A DNA stretch of 64,000 nucleotides from G020354785 sp964461435 (GTDB lineage: Bacteria > Bacteroidota > Bacteroidia > Bacteroidales > UBA10428): positions 1 to 64,000 of the forward strand of contig CAYWUI010000001.1 in NCBI GenBank assembly GCA_964461435.1. The letters run 5' to 3'. The translations under genes were made by a program, and so were the position numbers. Each line of letters starts with the position of its first letter. Position 1 is the stretch's first letter. The notes under the pieces are model-generated. The model was given only the letters and a program-made list of their open reading frames with translations. It had not been told where the DNA came from and did no database searches. Positions 53,289-62,052 of the stretch are shown here, in pieces.

Positions 53289-54479
53289 ATGACCGGTACA
53301 AGGATTAAGGCCATTTATCTTTTGCTTTATATGGCGTATGCTACGTGGAGGGTTTTCTACAATGTTTTTCTTGAAGATAATAATTTTACGGGAGCGCAAA
53401 TAGGGATCATTAATGCCCTTTTTCAGTCAAGCATATTTATAATTGTGCCCTTATGGGGAGTAGTTGCCGATAAGCAGGGGATAAGGCCAACGCTAAGATT
53501 GGTATTCATTGCAACAGCTATCCTGATTTTTTTTCTGGGTAAAATACAGATATTCGGATTTCTGGTATTATATATACTGATGCTTACCATATTTTACCAC
53601 CCGCTGGGTCCTCTTACAGATGCACTGGCTGTTGAGTTTTCAAGAAAGGATGATTTGTATAATTACGGAAAACTTAGGTTTTGGGGCTCCTTAGGCTGGG
53701 CTTTAGCTTCCGTATTGGGTGGTTATTTGTTTATACATATTCCTTTGGATTATATTTTCCCCGTATCAGCAGCCTTTTTTATTTCAGCAGTTTTCTTTCT
53801 TAAGGTTCCGTTGAAAAGAAAAGTAATTTATAAGTCGCATATTCAGCCGATTAGTTTCAGATTTATTCTGAGGAATAAGTTACTGCTCATTTTTATTATT
53901 ATTTTAACAGCTTACGGTATTGCCTGTGCGCCAGTAAACTCGTTCATAAACTTATATTTTACCGAACTTAAAGCAAGTAACAAAATTATCGGATATGCAT
54001 ATGCCATACAGGCTTTCAGCGAATTGCCCTTTTTTATTATCGGGGAAAGATTAATGCAAAAGCTTGGGGCCAAAAGGATTATTTTTATTTCATTAATAGT
54101 CATGGTCATAAGGATGTTCCTTTACGGATTTTTTCCTTCAATACCTCTTGCATTGGGATTGGGTGTACTGCAGGGCATAACCCTTTCATTTCTGCTCGTG
54201 GGACTGGTGGAATATATTCATCGGCTGTTGCCGGCAGGACAGTATGCTTTGACGCAGTCAATTATCTGGGGGATTTATTTTGGTATCGGGCAGACACTGG
54301 GAAGCCTGGTGATAGGATACTTAAAAGATCTCACAGGTATGATCACTGTGATGTGGGTATTCGGCATTCTTACCTGCATCATTCTTATAGCCACGGGCAT
54401 ACATTTTTATTTAAGCTCAGAAAGAATCAAAGCTGCCGGAGATTCGAGATCACAGGATCCGTTTAAGAAAATTCACTAA
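53289..54479 (+). CDS. MFS transporter
   Basis: The 396-residue protein has 12 hydrophobic helices in two sets of six and the loop-2 motif VVADKQGIRPTLR near 60-72, close to the MFS signature. Its N-terminus lacks a signal sequence. It resembles the LacY/nucleoside-proton symporter-like MFS_1 group more than drug pumps, but the substrate is unknown. It is ten bases after a GNAT gene, which may detoxify or acetylate what this protein moves. AAGGA lies just before the ATG. Confidence 0.9.
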   Translation: MTGTRIKAIYLLLYMAYATWRVFYNVFLEDNNFTGAQIGIINALFQSSIFIIVPLWGVVADKQGIRPTLRLVFIATAILIFFLGKIQIFGFLVLYILMLTIFYHPLGPLTDALAVEFSRKDDLYNYGKLRFWGSLGWALASVLGGYLFIHIPLDYIFPVSAAFFISAVFFLKVPLKRKVIYKSHIQPISFRFILRNKLLLIFIIILTAYGIACAPVNSFINLYFTELKASNKIIGYAYAIQAFSELPFFIIGERLMQKLGAKRIIFISLIVMVIRMFLYGFFPSIPLALGLGVLQGITLSFLLVGLVEYIHRLLPAGQYALTQSIIWGIYFGIGQTLGSLVIGYLKDLTGMITVMWVFGILTCIILIATGIHFYLSSERIKAAGDSRSQDPFKKIH

Positions 54480-54543
54480 CCAGTGACTGGCATCTGGTAT
54501 AATTAGCCCGCTTCCTTTTATTCCGGATTTTTACAGACTTTAA

Positions 54544-55146
54544 TTATACTCCATTCAAACCTTTCTGATTGCCAGGTATAAGCTTTGCATATACAGGTGA
54601 TGAGATTAAACGTGAGTATAACCAGAAGAACAGTATTCCCAGTCCGGCCCCAAGCAGCATTCCCCCCAGTATGTCCCCGGGATAGTGTACCCCCAGGTAC
54701 ACCCTGCTGTAGGAAACCAATGCTGCCCAAAAGAAGATAAAAAGCGAATACCATTTATTTCTGAAAAGAAAACTTGTAAAACTGGCAAGTGTAAAAGTGT
54801 TGGCAGCATGGTTTGATACGAACCCATACTTTTTCCCGCAATAATCATTTACCATATGTATCAGGTTTTGTATTCCTGGATTGTGGCAGGGCCGCAACCT
54901 CTGGAACAATTCCTTAAACAGCACCGAGACCTGGTCACTTGATATAATAAGCAGTGCAACTACAACAAATATTACTACAGATTTCCACCGGAATTTATAT
55001 ATTACCCAGCCTGCAAGCAACAGATACAAGGGTATCCATTCCCATCTTTTGCTCATAAAAAGCATCACCTTATCCCAGAAAGGGGAGTGGAAGCTGTTAA
55101 GAAAAAGGAACAGATCTGTGTCAAGCTTGTTCAGGAACTCAATCAT
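54544..55146 (-). CDS. PAP2 family phosphatase
   Basis: The 200-residue membrane protein has the acid-phosphatase motif in three parts: Lys78-x6-Arg85-Pro86, Ser111-Asn-His113 (in place of the usual SGH), and Arg148-x5-His154-xxx-Asp (RVYLGVHYPGD). Its six helices fit an undecaprenyl-pyrophosphate or lipid phosphatase at the periplasmic face. BcrC-type function is likely but not proven. It has a TATTTTTG -7 element 17 bases before the start. Confidence 0.88.
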   Translation of the reverse strand: MIEFLNKLDTDLFLFLNSFHSPFWDKVMLFMSKRWEWIPLYLLLAGWVIYKFRWKSVVIFVVVALLIISSDQVSVLFKELFQRLRPCHNPGIQNLIHMVNDYCGKKYGFVSNHAANTFTLASFTSFLFRNKWYSLFIFFWAALVSYSRVYLGVHYPGDILGGMLLGAGLGILFFWLYSRLISSPVYAKLIPGNQKGLNGV

Positions 55147-55162
55147 AGTAATGGTTAAACTG

Positions 55163-55170
55163 CAAAAATA
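55163..55170 (-). promoter_or_regulatory. Possible -7 promoter element of the PAP2 gene
   Basis: On the minus strand this reads TATTTTTG, an exact TAnnTTTG match 17 bases before the start at 55146. No -33 element is seen, and the site lies just past the AraC remnant. Confidence 0.3.
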
Positions 55171-55175
55171 TAAGA

Positions 55176-55406
55176 TTATTTAAACTTTTTTCTGAATGCG
55201 CCGGGAGAATAATTCATCTGGGATTTGAAATTCTTTAAAAAATAATAGCGGTCACAGAAGCCGCATTGTGCAGCAACTGACTCAATACTCTCGTTTGTAT
55301 GCTGCAGAAGGACACTGGCTCTTTCAATTCTCTTCCTGCTTATGTATCGCTGCGGTGATATCTTTATTTCATTTCTGAAAAGCTTTATAAAACTGTTGAC
55401 TGCCAA
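55176..55406 (-). pseudogene. AraC-family regulator remnant (C-terminal HTH only)
   Basis: The 76 residues from a TTG codon match most of an AraC DNA-binding domain: NSFIKLFRNEIKISPQRYIS, RIERASVLLQ, ESVAAQCGFCDRYYFLKNFK and YSPGAFRKKF. The sensor domain and first helix of HTH 1 are absent, since a complete domain needs about 100 residues and whole proteins about 290. Upstream in frame, a TGA occurs within the obgE coding end. No ATG is available. The fragment begins ten bases after the obgE stop, so it is a relic rather than a working regulator. Confidence 0.72.
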
Positions 55407-55416
55407 ATTTATATAA

Positions 55417-56406
55417 TCAGCGTGTCAGCTCTCTCCAGAGAAGATCTTTCAGCTTGCCTATGTTGTACGTGGTGACAGACGATATGAAAACATAAGGTAT
55501 CGCCGGCAGGTCCTTTTTAATATCCTCCATAAGTTCATCATCTGTAAGGTCTGATTTTGTTATTGCCAGTATTCTATTTTTGTCAAGCAGCTCCGGATTA
55601 TATTTTTTCAGCTCGTTAATCAGAATTTTGTATTCACTGTGAACATCGTTACTGTCAGCAGGTACCATAAATAACAGGGTGCTGTTACGTTCGATATGGC
55701 GCAGGAATCTTAGTCCCAGTCCCTTTCCTTCGCTGGCCCCTTCAATGATGCCCGGTATGTCTGCCATAACAAATGATTTGTTGTCTTTATATGATACAAT
55801 GCCCAGGTTTGGTGTAAGAGTTGTGAAGGGGTAGTCGGCAATTTTTGGTTTTGCAGCGGAGATTACTGACAGAAGGGTAGATTTTCCTGCGTTGGGGAAT
55901 CCGACAAGACCGACGTCGGCCAGAATTTTAAGTTCCAGTATGCACCAACCTTCAATTGCCGGTTCTCCGGGTTGCGCATACCTGGGAGTCTGATTCGTTG
56001 CTGATTTGAAATGTGTGTTGCCTAATCCTCCTCTTCCGCCTTTAACCATGATATGTGACTCGTTATGCCTGATAATCTCAAAAAGTATTTCATTGGTCTC
56101 TGCATTTCTGGCTACCGTGCCCAGAGGGACATCGATGATACTGTCTTTACCGTCAGCACCTGTCTTTAAAGCTTTTGAACCGCTCTGTCCGTTCCCGGCA
56201 AATATGTGCTTCTTATACCGAAGGTGCAGTAATGTCCACAGGTGGCTGTTGCCCCTGAGAATTATATGTCCGCCCCTGCCTCCGTTGCCACCGTCAGGCC
56301 CTCCCCTGGAAGTAAATTTGTCGCGGTGCAGATGCACCGAACCAGCACCGCCCTTGCCTGAACGGCAGAATATTTTTATGAAATCTACAAAGCCTGATTC
56401 TGACAT
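55417..56406 (-). CDS. obgE: GTPase Obg
   Basis: Obg is an essential ribosome-associated GTPase in 50S assembly and stress control. The 329-residue protein has the Gly-rich Obg fold (SGKGGAGSVHLHRDKF and PDGGNGGRGGHI near 17-50) and a G domain with GFPNAGKSTLL near 166, DIPG near 213, TKSD near 284 and SSVT. It lacks the variable C-terminal OCT domain, as is usual in many phyla. It follows adk by 27 bases. A remnant AraC gene sits ten bases beyond its stop. Confidence 0.95.
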   Translation of the reverse strand: MSESGFVDFIKIFCRSGKGGAGSVHLHRDKFTSRGGPDGGNGGRGGHIILRGNSHLWTLLHLRYKKHIFAGNGQSGSKALKTGADGKDSIIDVPLGTVARNAETNEILFEIIRHNESHIMVKGGRGGLGNTHFKSATNQTPRYAQPGEPAIEGWCILELKILADVGLVGFPNAGKSTLLSVISAAKPKIADYPFTTLTPNLGIVSYKDNKSFVMADIPGIIEGASEGKGLGLRFLRHIERNSTLLFMVPADSNDVHSEYKILINELKKYNPELLDKNRILAITKSDLTDDELMEDIKKDLPAIPYVFISSVTTYNIGKLKDLLWRELTR

Positions 56407-56433
56407 GTTTTGCCAAATATGTAATTATGAAGA

Positions 56434-57006
56434 CTAAAGATCGCCAATAGTCTCACAAATTCTTTTAAATATTTCTTCCAGGGTGCCCATACCGCTGACA
56501 TAACGGTATTTACCCTGCATATTATAGTAGTCTATCAGGGGGGCGGTTTCGGTATTATATACTTTAATCCTGTTTTCTATTATTGCCATATCCTGGTCAT
56601 CACTTCTTCCTGCAATTTTACCCCTGTTCAGAAGCCTGCTGACTAACTCTTCATGGTCGACTGAAAGCATTATCATAGCTTTTATGTGTATTGTTTTTTT
56701 TGACATAAGTTCGTCAAGTGCTTTTGCCTGGGCCGTTGTCCTGGGAAAACCATCAAAGATAAATCCATTGGCATCGGGATTCTGATCAATTTTTGTCTCA
56801 ATCATGCTAATGACCACCTTGTCGGGAACGAGCTCTCCTTTGTCCATATACTTTTTAGCCTGAAGTCCCAGTTTAGTTTTGCCAGCCAGCTCACTTCTCA
56901 ATATATCACCTGTCGAAAGATGTATAAGATCATACTTTTCAATAATTTTTTCTGCCTGGGTTCCTTTCCCTGCACCTGGAGGCCCGAATAATACGATGTT
57001 CAGCAT
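56434..57006 (-). CDS. adk: Adenylate kinase
   Basis: Adk interconverts ATP plus AMP and two ADP. From ATG 57006 it has 190 residues with the P-loop GPPGAGKGTQ, IHLSTGDILR, DGFPRT, and a short lid (RGKIAGRSDD) without the four-Cys zinc site, so it is the short-type enzyme. An upstream in-frame TTG at 57036 adds ten residues, which break the usual start MLNIVLFGPPG, so I prefer the ATG. The gene lies 33 bases after hpt and leads into obgE. Confidence 0.95.
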   Translation of the reverse strand: MLNIVLFGPPGAGKGTQAEKIIEKYDLIHLSTGDILRSELAGKTKLGLQAKKYMDKGELVPDKVVISMIETKIDQNPDANGFIFDGFPRTTAQAKALDELMSKKTIHIKAMIMLSVDHEELVSRLLNRGKIAGRSDDQDMAIIENRIKVYNTETAPLIDYYNMQGKYRYVSGMGTLEEIFKRICETIGDL

Positions 57007-57039
57007 AGGATAATAAATATTTAAAGGGTTATACAATTA

Positions 57040-57579
57040 TTAATCGTCAGTCATGGCATAGATATCTTTTAAGTTCCTTCCATATCCTTTATAGTCTAAT
57101 CCATAACCTGCAACAAAATTATCCGGTATTTCTATTCCAATGTAATGGGGTTTGCTATACCTGTCAAAGCTGCCCGGTTTAAAAAGAAGAGCTGCAATTT
57201 TAATATCTCCGGGCCCATAACCTTTAAGTTGTTTAAGTATGCTGTCAATGGTAAAACCGGTGTCTATGATATCTTCAAGAATGACCACCGTCTTATCTGA
57301 AATATCTTCATCGAGACCTATAAGTCTTTTTATGCTCCCTGATGAGGATGACCCCTCATATGTTGCAAGTTTTAAAAATGATATCTGGCATTCGAACTCT
57401 ATTCTCCTTATTAAATCAGATACGAACATAAAAGCCCCGTTAAGAATTCCCAGAAAGATTACGTTCCTGCCATGTAAATCTTTATTCATCTGATCGGCCA
57501 TTCGAATTACCGATTCCCGGATTTTGGCGGAGCTTACCAGTAGTCTGAATTCTTTGTCAACTATCCTTATTTTATCCAT
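57040..57579 (-). CDS. hpt: Hypoxanthine phosphoribosyltransferase
   Basis: HPRT joins hypoxanthine or guanine to PRPP. From ATG 57579 the protein has 179 residues, the usual size, with the PRPP loop VVILEDIIDTG, the early GILNGA and the C-terminal IGIEIPDNFVAGYGLDYKGYGRN. The frame is open upstream to 57711, but those 44 codons are low-complexity, would overlap purE and match no HPRT start, so they are excluded. It leads the hpt-adk-obgE run, divergent from purE. Confidence 0.95.
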   Translation of the reverse strand: MDKIRIVDKEFRLLVSSAKIRESVIRMADQMNKDLHGRNVIFLGILNGAFMFVSDLIRRIEFECQISFLKLATYEGSSSSGSIKRLIGLDEDISDKTVVILEDIIDTGFTIDSILKQLKGYGPGDIKIAALLFKPGSFDRYSKPHYIGIEIPDNFVAGYGLDYKGYGRNLKDIYAMTDD

Positions 57580-57701
57580 TGATTTGGCCGGAATTTTTAT
57601 ATCTTGCGAAAATACAAATTCCAGGGTTAATAAGTTATAAGTTCGTAACTTACAATAATTATTATTTTTATATTTATATAAAATTAAGAAATTAAATATC
57701 A

Positions 57702-58211
57702 ATGAAACCACAAGTTAGTATAATTATGGGCAGCACGTCTGATCTGCAGGTGATGGAAAAAGCCGCGGAAATTCTAAATAATTTTAAAATATATTTTGAA
57801 ATGAATGCCCTTTCTGCACACAGAACCCCGGGGGAGGTTGAGAAATTTACAACGAGTGCTGAATCGAGGGGTATAAAGATAATAATTGCCGGAGCAGGAA
57901 TGGCAGCTCATTTGCCGGGTGTCATTGCTTCAATGACCAGCATCCCCGTAATAGGTGTTCCTATTGATACGTCTCTCCGTGGAATGGATGCATTATTGTC
58001 AATTGTACAGATGCCTGCCGGTATACCGGTCGCAACGGTTGGTATTAATGCTGCCCAGAATGCAGGGATTCTTGCTTGCCAGATTCTTAGCTTGTCTGAT
58101 AAAAGAATTGCAGAAAAACTTATCGATTTCAAACAGAATCTTAAGGATAAAATTACCGGGGCAAATCAGGAACTTTCAAAAGTCAGGTATGATTATAAGG
58201 TTGACAGTTAG
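57702..58211 (+). CDS. purE: 5-(carboxyamino)imidazole ribonucleotide mutase
   Basis: PurE rearranges N5-CAIR to CAIR in purine synthesis. The 169 residues have the class I pattern: GSTSDLQVMEKAAEIL near 9-24, SAHRTP near 39-44, AGAGMAAHLPGV near 64-75 and the TSLRGMDALLSIVQMP loop. Class I with N5-CAIR substrate implies a PurK partner, not seen here. It is divergent from hpt. Its last 23 bases overlap the start of an outer-membrane protein gene, so that gene is likely translated by coupling. Confidence 0.95.
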   Translation: MKPQVSIIMGSTSDLQVMEKAAEILNNFKIYFEMNALSAHRTPGEVEKFTTSAESRGIKIIIAGAGMAAHLPGVIASMTSIPVIGVPIDTSLRGMDALLSIVQMPAGIPVATVGINAAQNAGILACQILSLSDKRIAEKLIDFKQNLKDKITGANQELSKVRYDYKVDS

Positions 58212-59013
58212 TGTTTGTTTCGTATTATTTATTTGTCCGTTTGCATATGCCGCCAATGATAATTATCCTTGCGGAGCAAGAGCGTCCGGACTGGCGAACT
58301 CGGGTGTCGTACTGGCTGATTTATGGTCGAATTACCATAACCAGGCCGGACTGGCGCAAATTGAAGATATTACCCTGGGCTTTCATTATGAAAATAAATA
58401 TGTTGTTTCCGAGTACGGATTACATGCTTTGGCACTCGCAATTCCTGTCAACAAAGGTACAATAGGTGCAAGCATTTCTTTTTTCGGGTATTCGAAATAT
58501 AATGAAAGCAAAATATCCCTGGCTTTTGGAAAACCTTTCGGGAGCAAATTTGCTGCAGGAATACAATTGGATTTACTTAATGTCTATCAGGCAGAAGATT
58601 ATGGGAACAGGACTACCCTGGCTGCAGAGGCAGGCATACTGGCTGAACCTGTGGAGGACTTCCTTATAGGAGCCCATGTTTATAATCCGACAATGTCTTC
58701 ATATCATACATTTGAGGGTGAGGGAGTACCCACAATATTCCAGGTGGGAGCAGGATATTATTTTACAGAGAAGCTGCTTATCGTTATTGAGACTGAAAAA
58801 GATATTGAGCGGAAAGCTGTCTTTCAGTGCGGTGTTGAATATCACTTAATTAAAAGCATTTATGCACGATTCGGGTTATCCACATCTGAAATATCAAGCT
58901 ATTCATTTGGTGTAGGTTTTGTTTATAAAGGAATTAATGCTGATTTTGCTTTCTCTCGTCACCAGATACTTGGATATACTCCACATGTATCGTTAAGTTA
59001 TTCGTTCAGGTAG
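58189..59013 (+). CDS. PorV-like outer-membrane protein
   Basis: From ATG 58189 the protein has 274 residues: a signal peptide (cleavage near AYAAN, residue 21) and then GARASGLANSGVVLADLWSN and NQAGLA, the start of PorV/FadL-like barrels. The rest is amphipathic beta strands ending SLSYSFR. A longer frame reaches back to 57955 but lies entirely over purE. It overlaps purE by 23 bases and is 19 bases before a helix-hairpin-helix outer-membrane gene, and may be the barrel partner of it. Confidence 0.85.
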   Translation: MIIRLTVSVCFVLFICPFAYAANDNYPCGARASGLANSGVVLADLWSNYHNQAGLAQIEDITLGFHYENKYVVSEYGLHALALAIPVNKGTIGASISFFGYSKYNESKISLAFGKPFGSKFAAGIQLDLLNVYQAEDYGNRTTLAAEAGILAEPVEDFLIGAHVYNPTMSSYHTFEGEGVPTIFQVGAGYYFTEKLLIVIETEKDIERKAVFQCGVEYHLIKSIYARFGLSTSEISSYSFGVGFVYKGINADFAFSRHQILGYTPHVSLSYSFR

Positions 59014-59032
59014 AAAAAACTGTTAAAAATTT

Positions 59033-61114
59033 ATGGATTATCGTTATTTAGTAATTTTTGTTATTTACATGGTAACCGTTGCCAGCTCAGGGGCCCAAGA
59101 CCAGACATTTGAGAAATACGAATCCCTGGAAGATCTGGCAGAAGCTATCTATTCGGAAACGGATCTGCAGATCGATTATTCGACCCTCTTTGATGATTTA
59201 TATTATTACTATGAGAATCCCATAAACTTAAATGCTGCAAGTTATGACCAGTTAAAGAAGTTATATATTTTAAGTGATTTTCAGATACAGTGCCTGCTGG
59301 ATTATGTTGAGGAAAACGGAGCCATAGTAAGTATATATGAATTACCATATATATATGGATTTTCACAGAAAGAAGCGAGGTTTCTGGCACCCCTTATTTC
59401 TCTGGAACCTATTAAAACCAGCGGACCTGTTAAGCTTAAGGACTCATATAAATACGGACAGCATGAAATAATATTGAGAGCACAGCGAGTATTGGAACAA
59501 CAAAAGGGTTATTTGCCTGTCAGTGATTCAATACTGCAAATTAATCCGAATACCAACAGGTACCTGGGGGATCCGTACAAGTTGTATGTGAGGTATAAAT
59601 ACAATCTTAAAAAAAGGATCTATTTTGGACTGACCGCTGAAAAAGATGCGGGTGAAGAATTTTTTAAGGGTTATAATAAGAGCAACTTTGATTTCTGTTC
59701 GGCACATTTTCAAATCAATAATACAGGTGTTTTTAAAAAGATCCAGATTGGAGACTATCATTTGCAGTTCGGACAGGGATTGACTTTATGGAGCGGACTG
59801 GCGTCAGGTAAATCCGCATATGTTTTAAATATTGAAAAAAGGGCGGAAGGCATCAAATCCTATGTGTCAGCAGATGAAAATATTTTTTTCAGGGGAGCCG
59901 CAACTACTTTATCTGCAGGAAGCTTTGATATTACCTTATTCTACTCACGTAAAAAAAGGGATGCCAATATTATAGACACTATAAGACCGGATTTTTACGA
60001 ATTTTCAACTTTTCAAAACACGGGATATCACAGGACACCCTATGAAAACTATGACGAGAAAGTTATAAAGGAATCGGCTTATGGCGCCAATATTACTTTC
60101 AGAAGAGACTACTGGTCAATCGGGACAACCTTTGTGCATTATGAGTTTGGGGGGGAACTGAGGGAATCGGAACGGGTATATAATAAATTTGACTTTAGTG
60201 GTTCACAGGTTACTAATATAGGGATTGATTACCGGGCAAACATTAAGAATATAAGCCTCTTTGGGGAGGCTACCTCAGGCAATAGTGCCCTGGGCATAAT
60301 AAACGGTGCTGTTGTTTTTATAAACAACCTGGTATCATTCTCTGCTTTTTACCGCTCATACCAGAAAGATTTCTTTACCCACTATGGCAATGCCCTGTCT
60401 GAGAATTCATATGATGCCAATGAAAACGGATTTTATGTGGGAACAGAAATTCAACCCTTCAGGTACTGGAAAATATCAGCATACTCCGATATATACAAGT
60501 TCCCCTGGCTTAAGTATAATGTCAGTGCTCCTTCTATGGGAACGGACTTTTTCTTCAGGCTCGATTATACCGGCGGGAATAATTTTGAATCGTATCTCAG
60601 AATAAATTACGAACGGGAATATGAGAACAACAATGAAGAAGATACATTGATTGCAAAACCTTTTGAGGTGAATAACTTTAATATAAGGATTCATATGTCT
60701 TATTCATTAAGCAGTAATTTTCAACTAAGGAACAGGGTAGAACTGAACAGGATTAACAGGGGAAATGAATCTCCTGATAACGGGTATTTGATATACCAGG
60801 ACTTGATTTATGGTGCAAAGAAGCTACCGCTAACAGTATATTTCAGATATGCCTTATTTGATACCGACAGTTATTACTCAAGGATTTACGCATATGAGAA
60901 TGATCTGCTTTATGCATATTCAATTCCGGCGCTTTATTTCAAGGGGGTACGGACTTATATAATGCTAAAATACTCTGTTTCACGTCATGCTGACATATGG
61001 ATGAAATATACACGTACCACTTATGCCGGTAGAGACATCACAGGTTCAGGCTTAAATGAGATTGGCGGCAATATAAAATCGGAAATAAAGGTTCAGCTTA
61101 GAGTCAAATTTTAA
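59033..61114 (+). CDS. Helix-hairpin-helix outer-membrane protein
   Basis: The 693-residue protein has a signal peptide (cleaved near SSGAQ, residue 22), then a ComEA-like helix-hairpin-helix region at about 57-125 (INLNAASYDQLKKL, ENGAIVSIYELPYIYGF), then about 550 residues of aromatic beta strands. The first hairpin reads YILSDFQ where DNA-binding ones have PGIGPSK, so direct DNA binding is doubtful. The C-terminal part looks like an outer-membrane barrel. It is common in Bacteroidota with unknown function. It follows a PorV-like gene by 19 bases. Confidence 0.85.
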   Translation: MDYRYLVIFVIYMVTVASSGAQDQTFEKYESLEDLAEAIYSETDLQIDYSTLFDDLYYYYENPINLNAASYDQLKKLYILSDFQIQCLLDYVEENGAIVSIYELPYIYGFSQKEARFLAPLISLEPIKTSGPVKLKDSYKYGQHEIILRAQRVLEQQKGYLPVSDSILQINPNTNRYLGDPYKLYVRYKYNLKKRIYFGLTAEKDAGEEFFKGYNKSNFDFCSAHFQINNTGVFKKIQIGDYHLQFGQGLTLWSGLASGKSAYVLNIEKRAEGIKSYVSADENIFFRGAATTLSAGSFDITLFYSRKKRDANIIDTIRPDFYEFSTFQNTGYHRTPYENYDEKVIKESAYGANITFRRDYWSIGTTFVHYEFGGELRESERVYNKFDFSGSQVTNIGIDYRANIKNISLFGEATSGNSALGIINGAVVFINNLVSFSAFYRSYQKDFFTHYGNALSENSYDANENGFYVGTEIQPFRYWKISAYSDIYKFPWLKYNVSAPSMGTDFFFRLDYTGGNNFESYLRINYEREYENNNEEDTLIAKPFEVNNFNIRIHMSYSLSSNFQLRNRVELNRINRGNESPDNGYLIYQDLIYGAKKLPLTVYFRYALFDTDSYYSRIYAYENDLLYAYSIPALYFKGVRTYIMLKYSVSRHADIWMKYTRTTYAGRDITGSGLNEIGGNIKSEIKVQLRVKF

Positions 61115-61278
61115 AACTTTCTCAGGCACTCATATTAATGATGCCAAAGGAACAAAAATCACTGCTCGCAGGATTATAAGTCCGGTAAATTTAATAATGA
61201 AAGGATTTTTTTATCTGCCTTCAAAAAGTTTGTATTCTACCGGCACTATTGTAGAGATGGAATTTTTAACAATACTCT

Positions 61279-62037
61279 CTATTTACTGCATACAATAATA
61301 AATTCTTTTGAGCCGGCATTAAGGGGATTTTCATTGTAATCCCCGAAAATGGTTACCAGTGTGAGCTTCGAGAGCTTAACCAGGTGTTCGAGCTCATACC
61401 TGAAGAACAGGCGCATCTTGAGGTTCCATTCTTTTTCAATCTGCTTACTATCCTCGTCCCACGTAAATTTCATTGTTACATTAAGAAGCTGATTTACAAT
61501 ATCGGTCTTGGAAGACACGGTACGCCTGACTTTTTTCCCGGGCTTGTAATCCCCCTCAAAGTCGGTAAGATTATCAATACCTTCAGCCATAAGTTTGGGA
61601 TCAGGTACGAACAGGTCAAAAATAAATAAGCCCTTATCATTAAGGTGCTCATATACATTATTAAGAAAGGAAACCTGCTCTTTTGTATCCAGTACATGGG
61701 CAAAAACGCGGAAAGGCGCAACAATAAGGTCAAACCTCAAATCTAGCTTCATTTTGCCGGCGTCGCCGGTTAATACGCGGTAGTGATCTTCTGGGGCGAG
61801 CTTTGTTTTTAAAACATCAATCATGTTTTTACTGATATCTATTCCATAGATATCGGCACCCCTGGCAAGGGCATCGATAAGGAACCTTCCCGTGCCGACA
61901 CCTATTTCCAGAACTTTGCCTTTTGTGCCAAGTATTTTATTAATAAAGTACCCGGTGTCAACTTCCGAACGTACTTTCTTATAAACCACGTCGTAAAAGC
62001 GGGCAACAAAATCAGGGTATTCGAATGAACCTTGCAT
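61279..62037 (-). CDS. Class I SAM-dependent methyltransferase
   Basis: The 252-residue protein has the Rossmann SAM motif VLEIGVGTGRFLIDAL near 40-55, acidic Asp in GADIYGIDISKNM near 69-81, and RFDLIVAPFRVF near 104-115. It is soluble and has no further signature, so the methyl acceptor is unknown. The AT-rich segment 61115-61278 on its left holds no gene. It begins 15 bases after the GH9 gene and may be read from that promoter. Confidence 0.9.
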   Translation of the reverse strand: MQGSFEYPDFVARFYDVVYKKVRSEVDTGYFINKILGTKGKVLEIGVGTGRFLIDALARGADIYGIDISKNMIDVLKTKLAPEDHYRVLTGDAGKMKLDLRFDLIVAPFRVFAHVLDTKEQVSFLNNVYEHLNDKGLFIFDLFVPDPKLMAEGIDNLTDFEGDYKPGKKVRRTVSSKTDIVNQLLNVTMKFTWDEDSKQIEKEWNLKMRLFFRYELEHLVKLSKLTLVTIFGDYNENPLNAGSKEFIIVCSK

Positions 62038-62052
62038 AATTAAATATTAATT

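Noticed and set aside
54484..54496. CCAGTGACTGG-like palindrome between the MFS and PAP2 genes
   Set aside because: Short arms and no following T-run on either strand, so not called a terminator.
57007..57036. TTG-initiated ten-residue extension of adk
   Set aside because: Adenylate kinases start just before the P-loop strand; the ATG at 57006 fits.
57580..57711. N-terminal extension of hpt (44 codons)
   Set aside because: It is low-complexity, overlaps the purE start, and HPRT proteins begin near the internal Met at 57579.
57955..58188. Extension of the PorV-like frame back over purE
   Set aside because: It is an out-of-frame reading of purE; a signal peptide begins cleanly at 58189.
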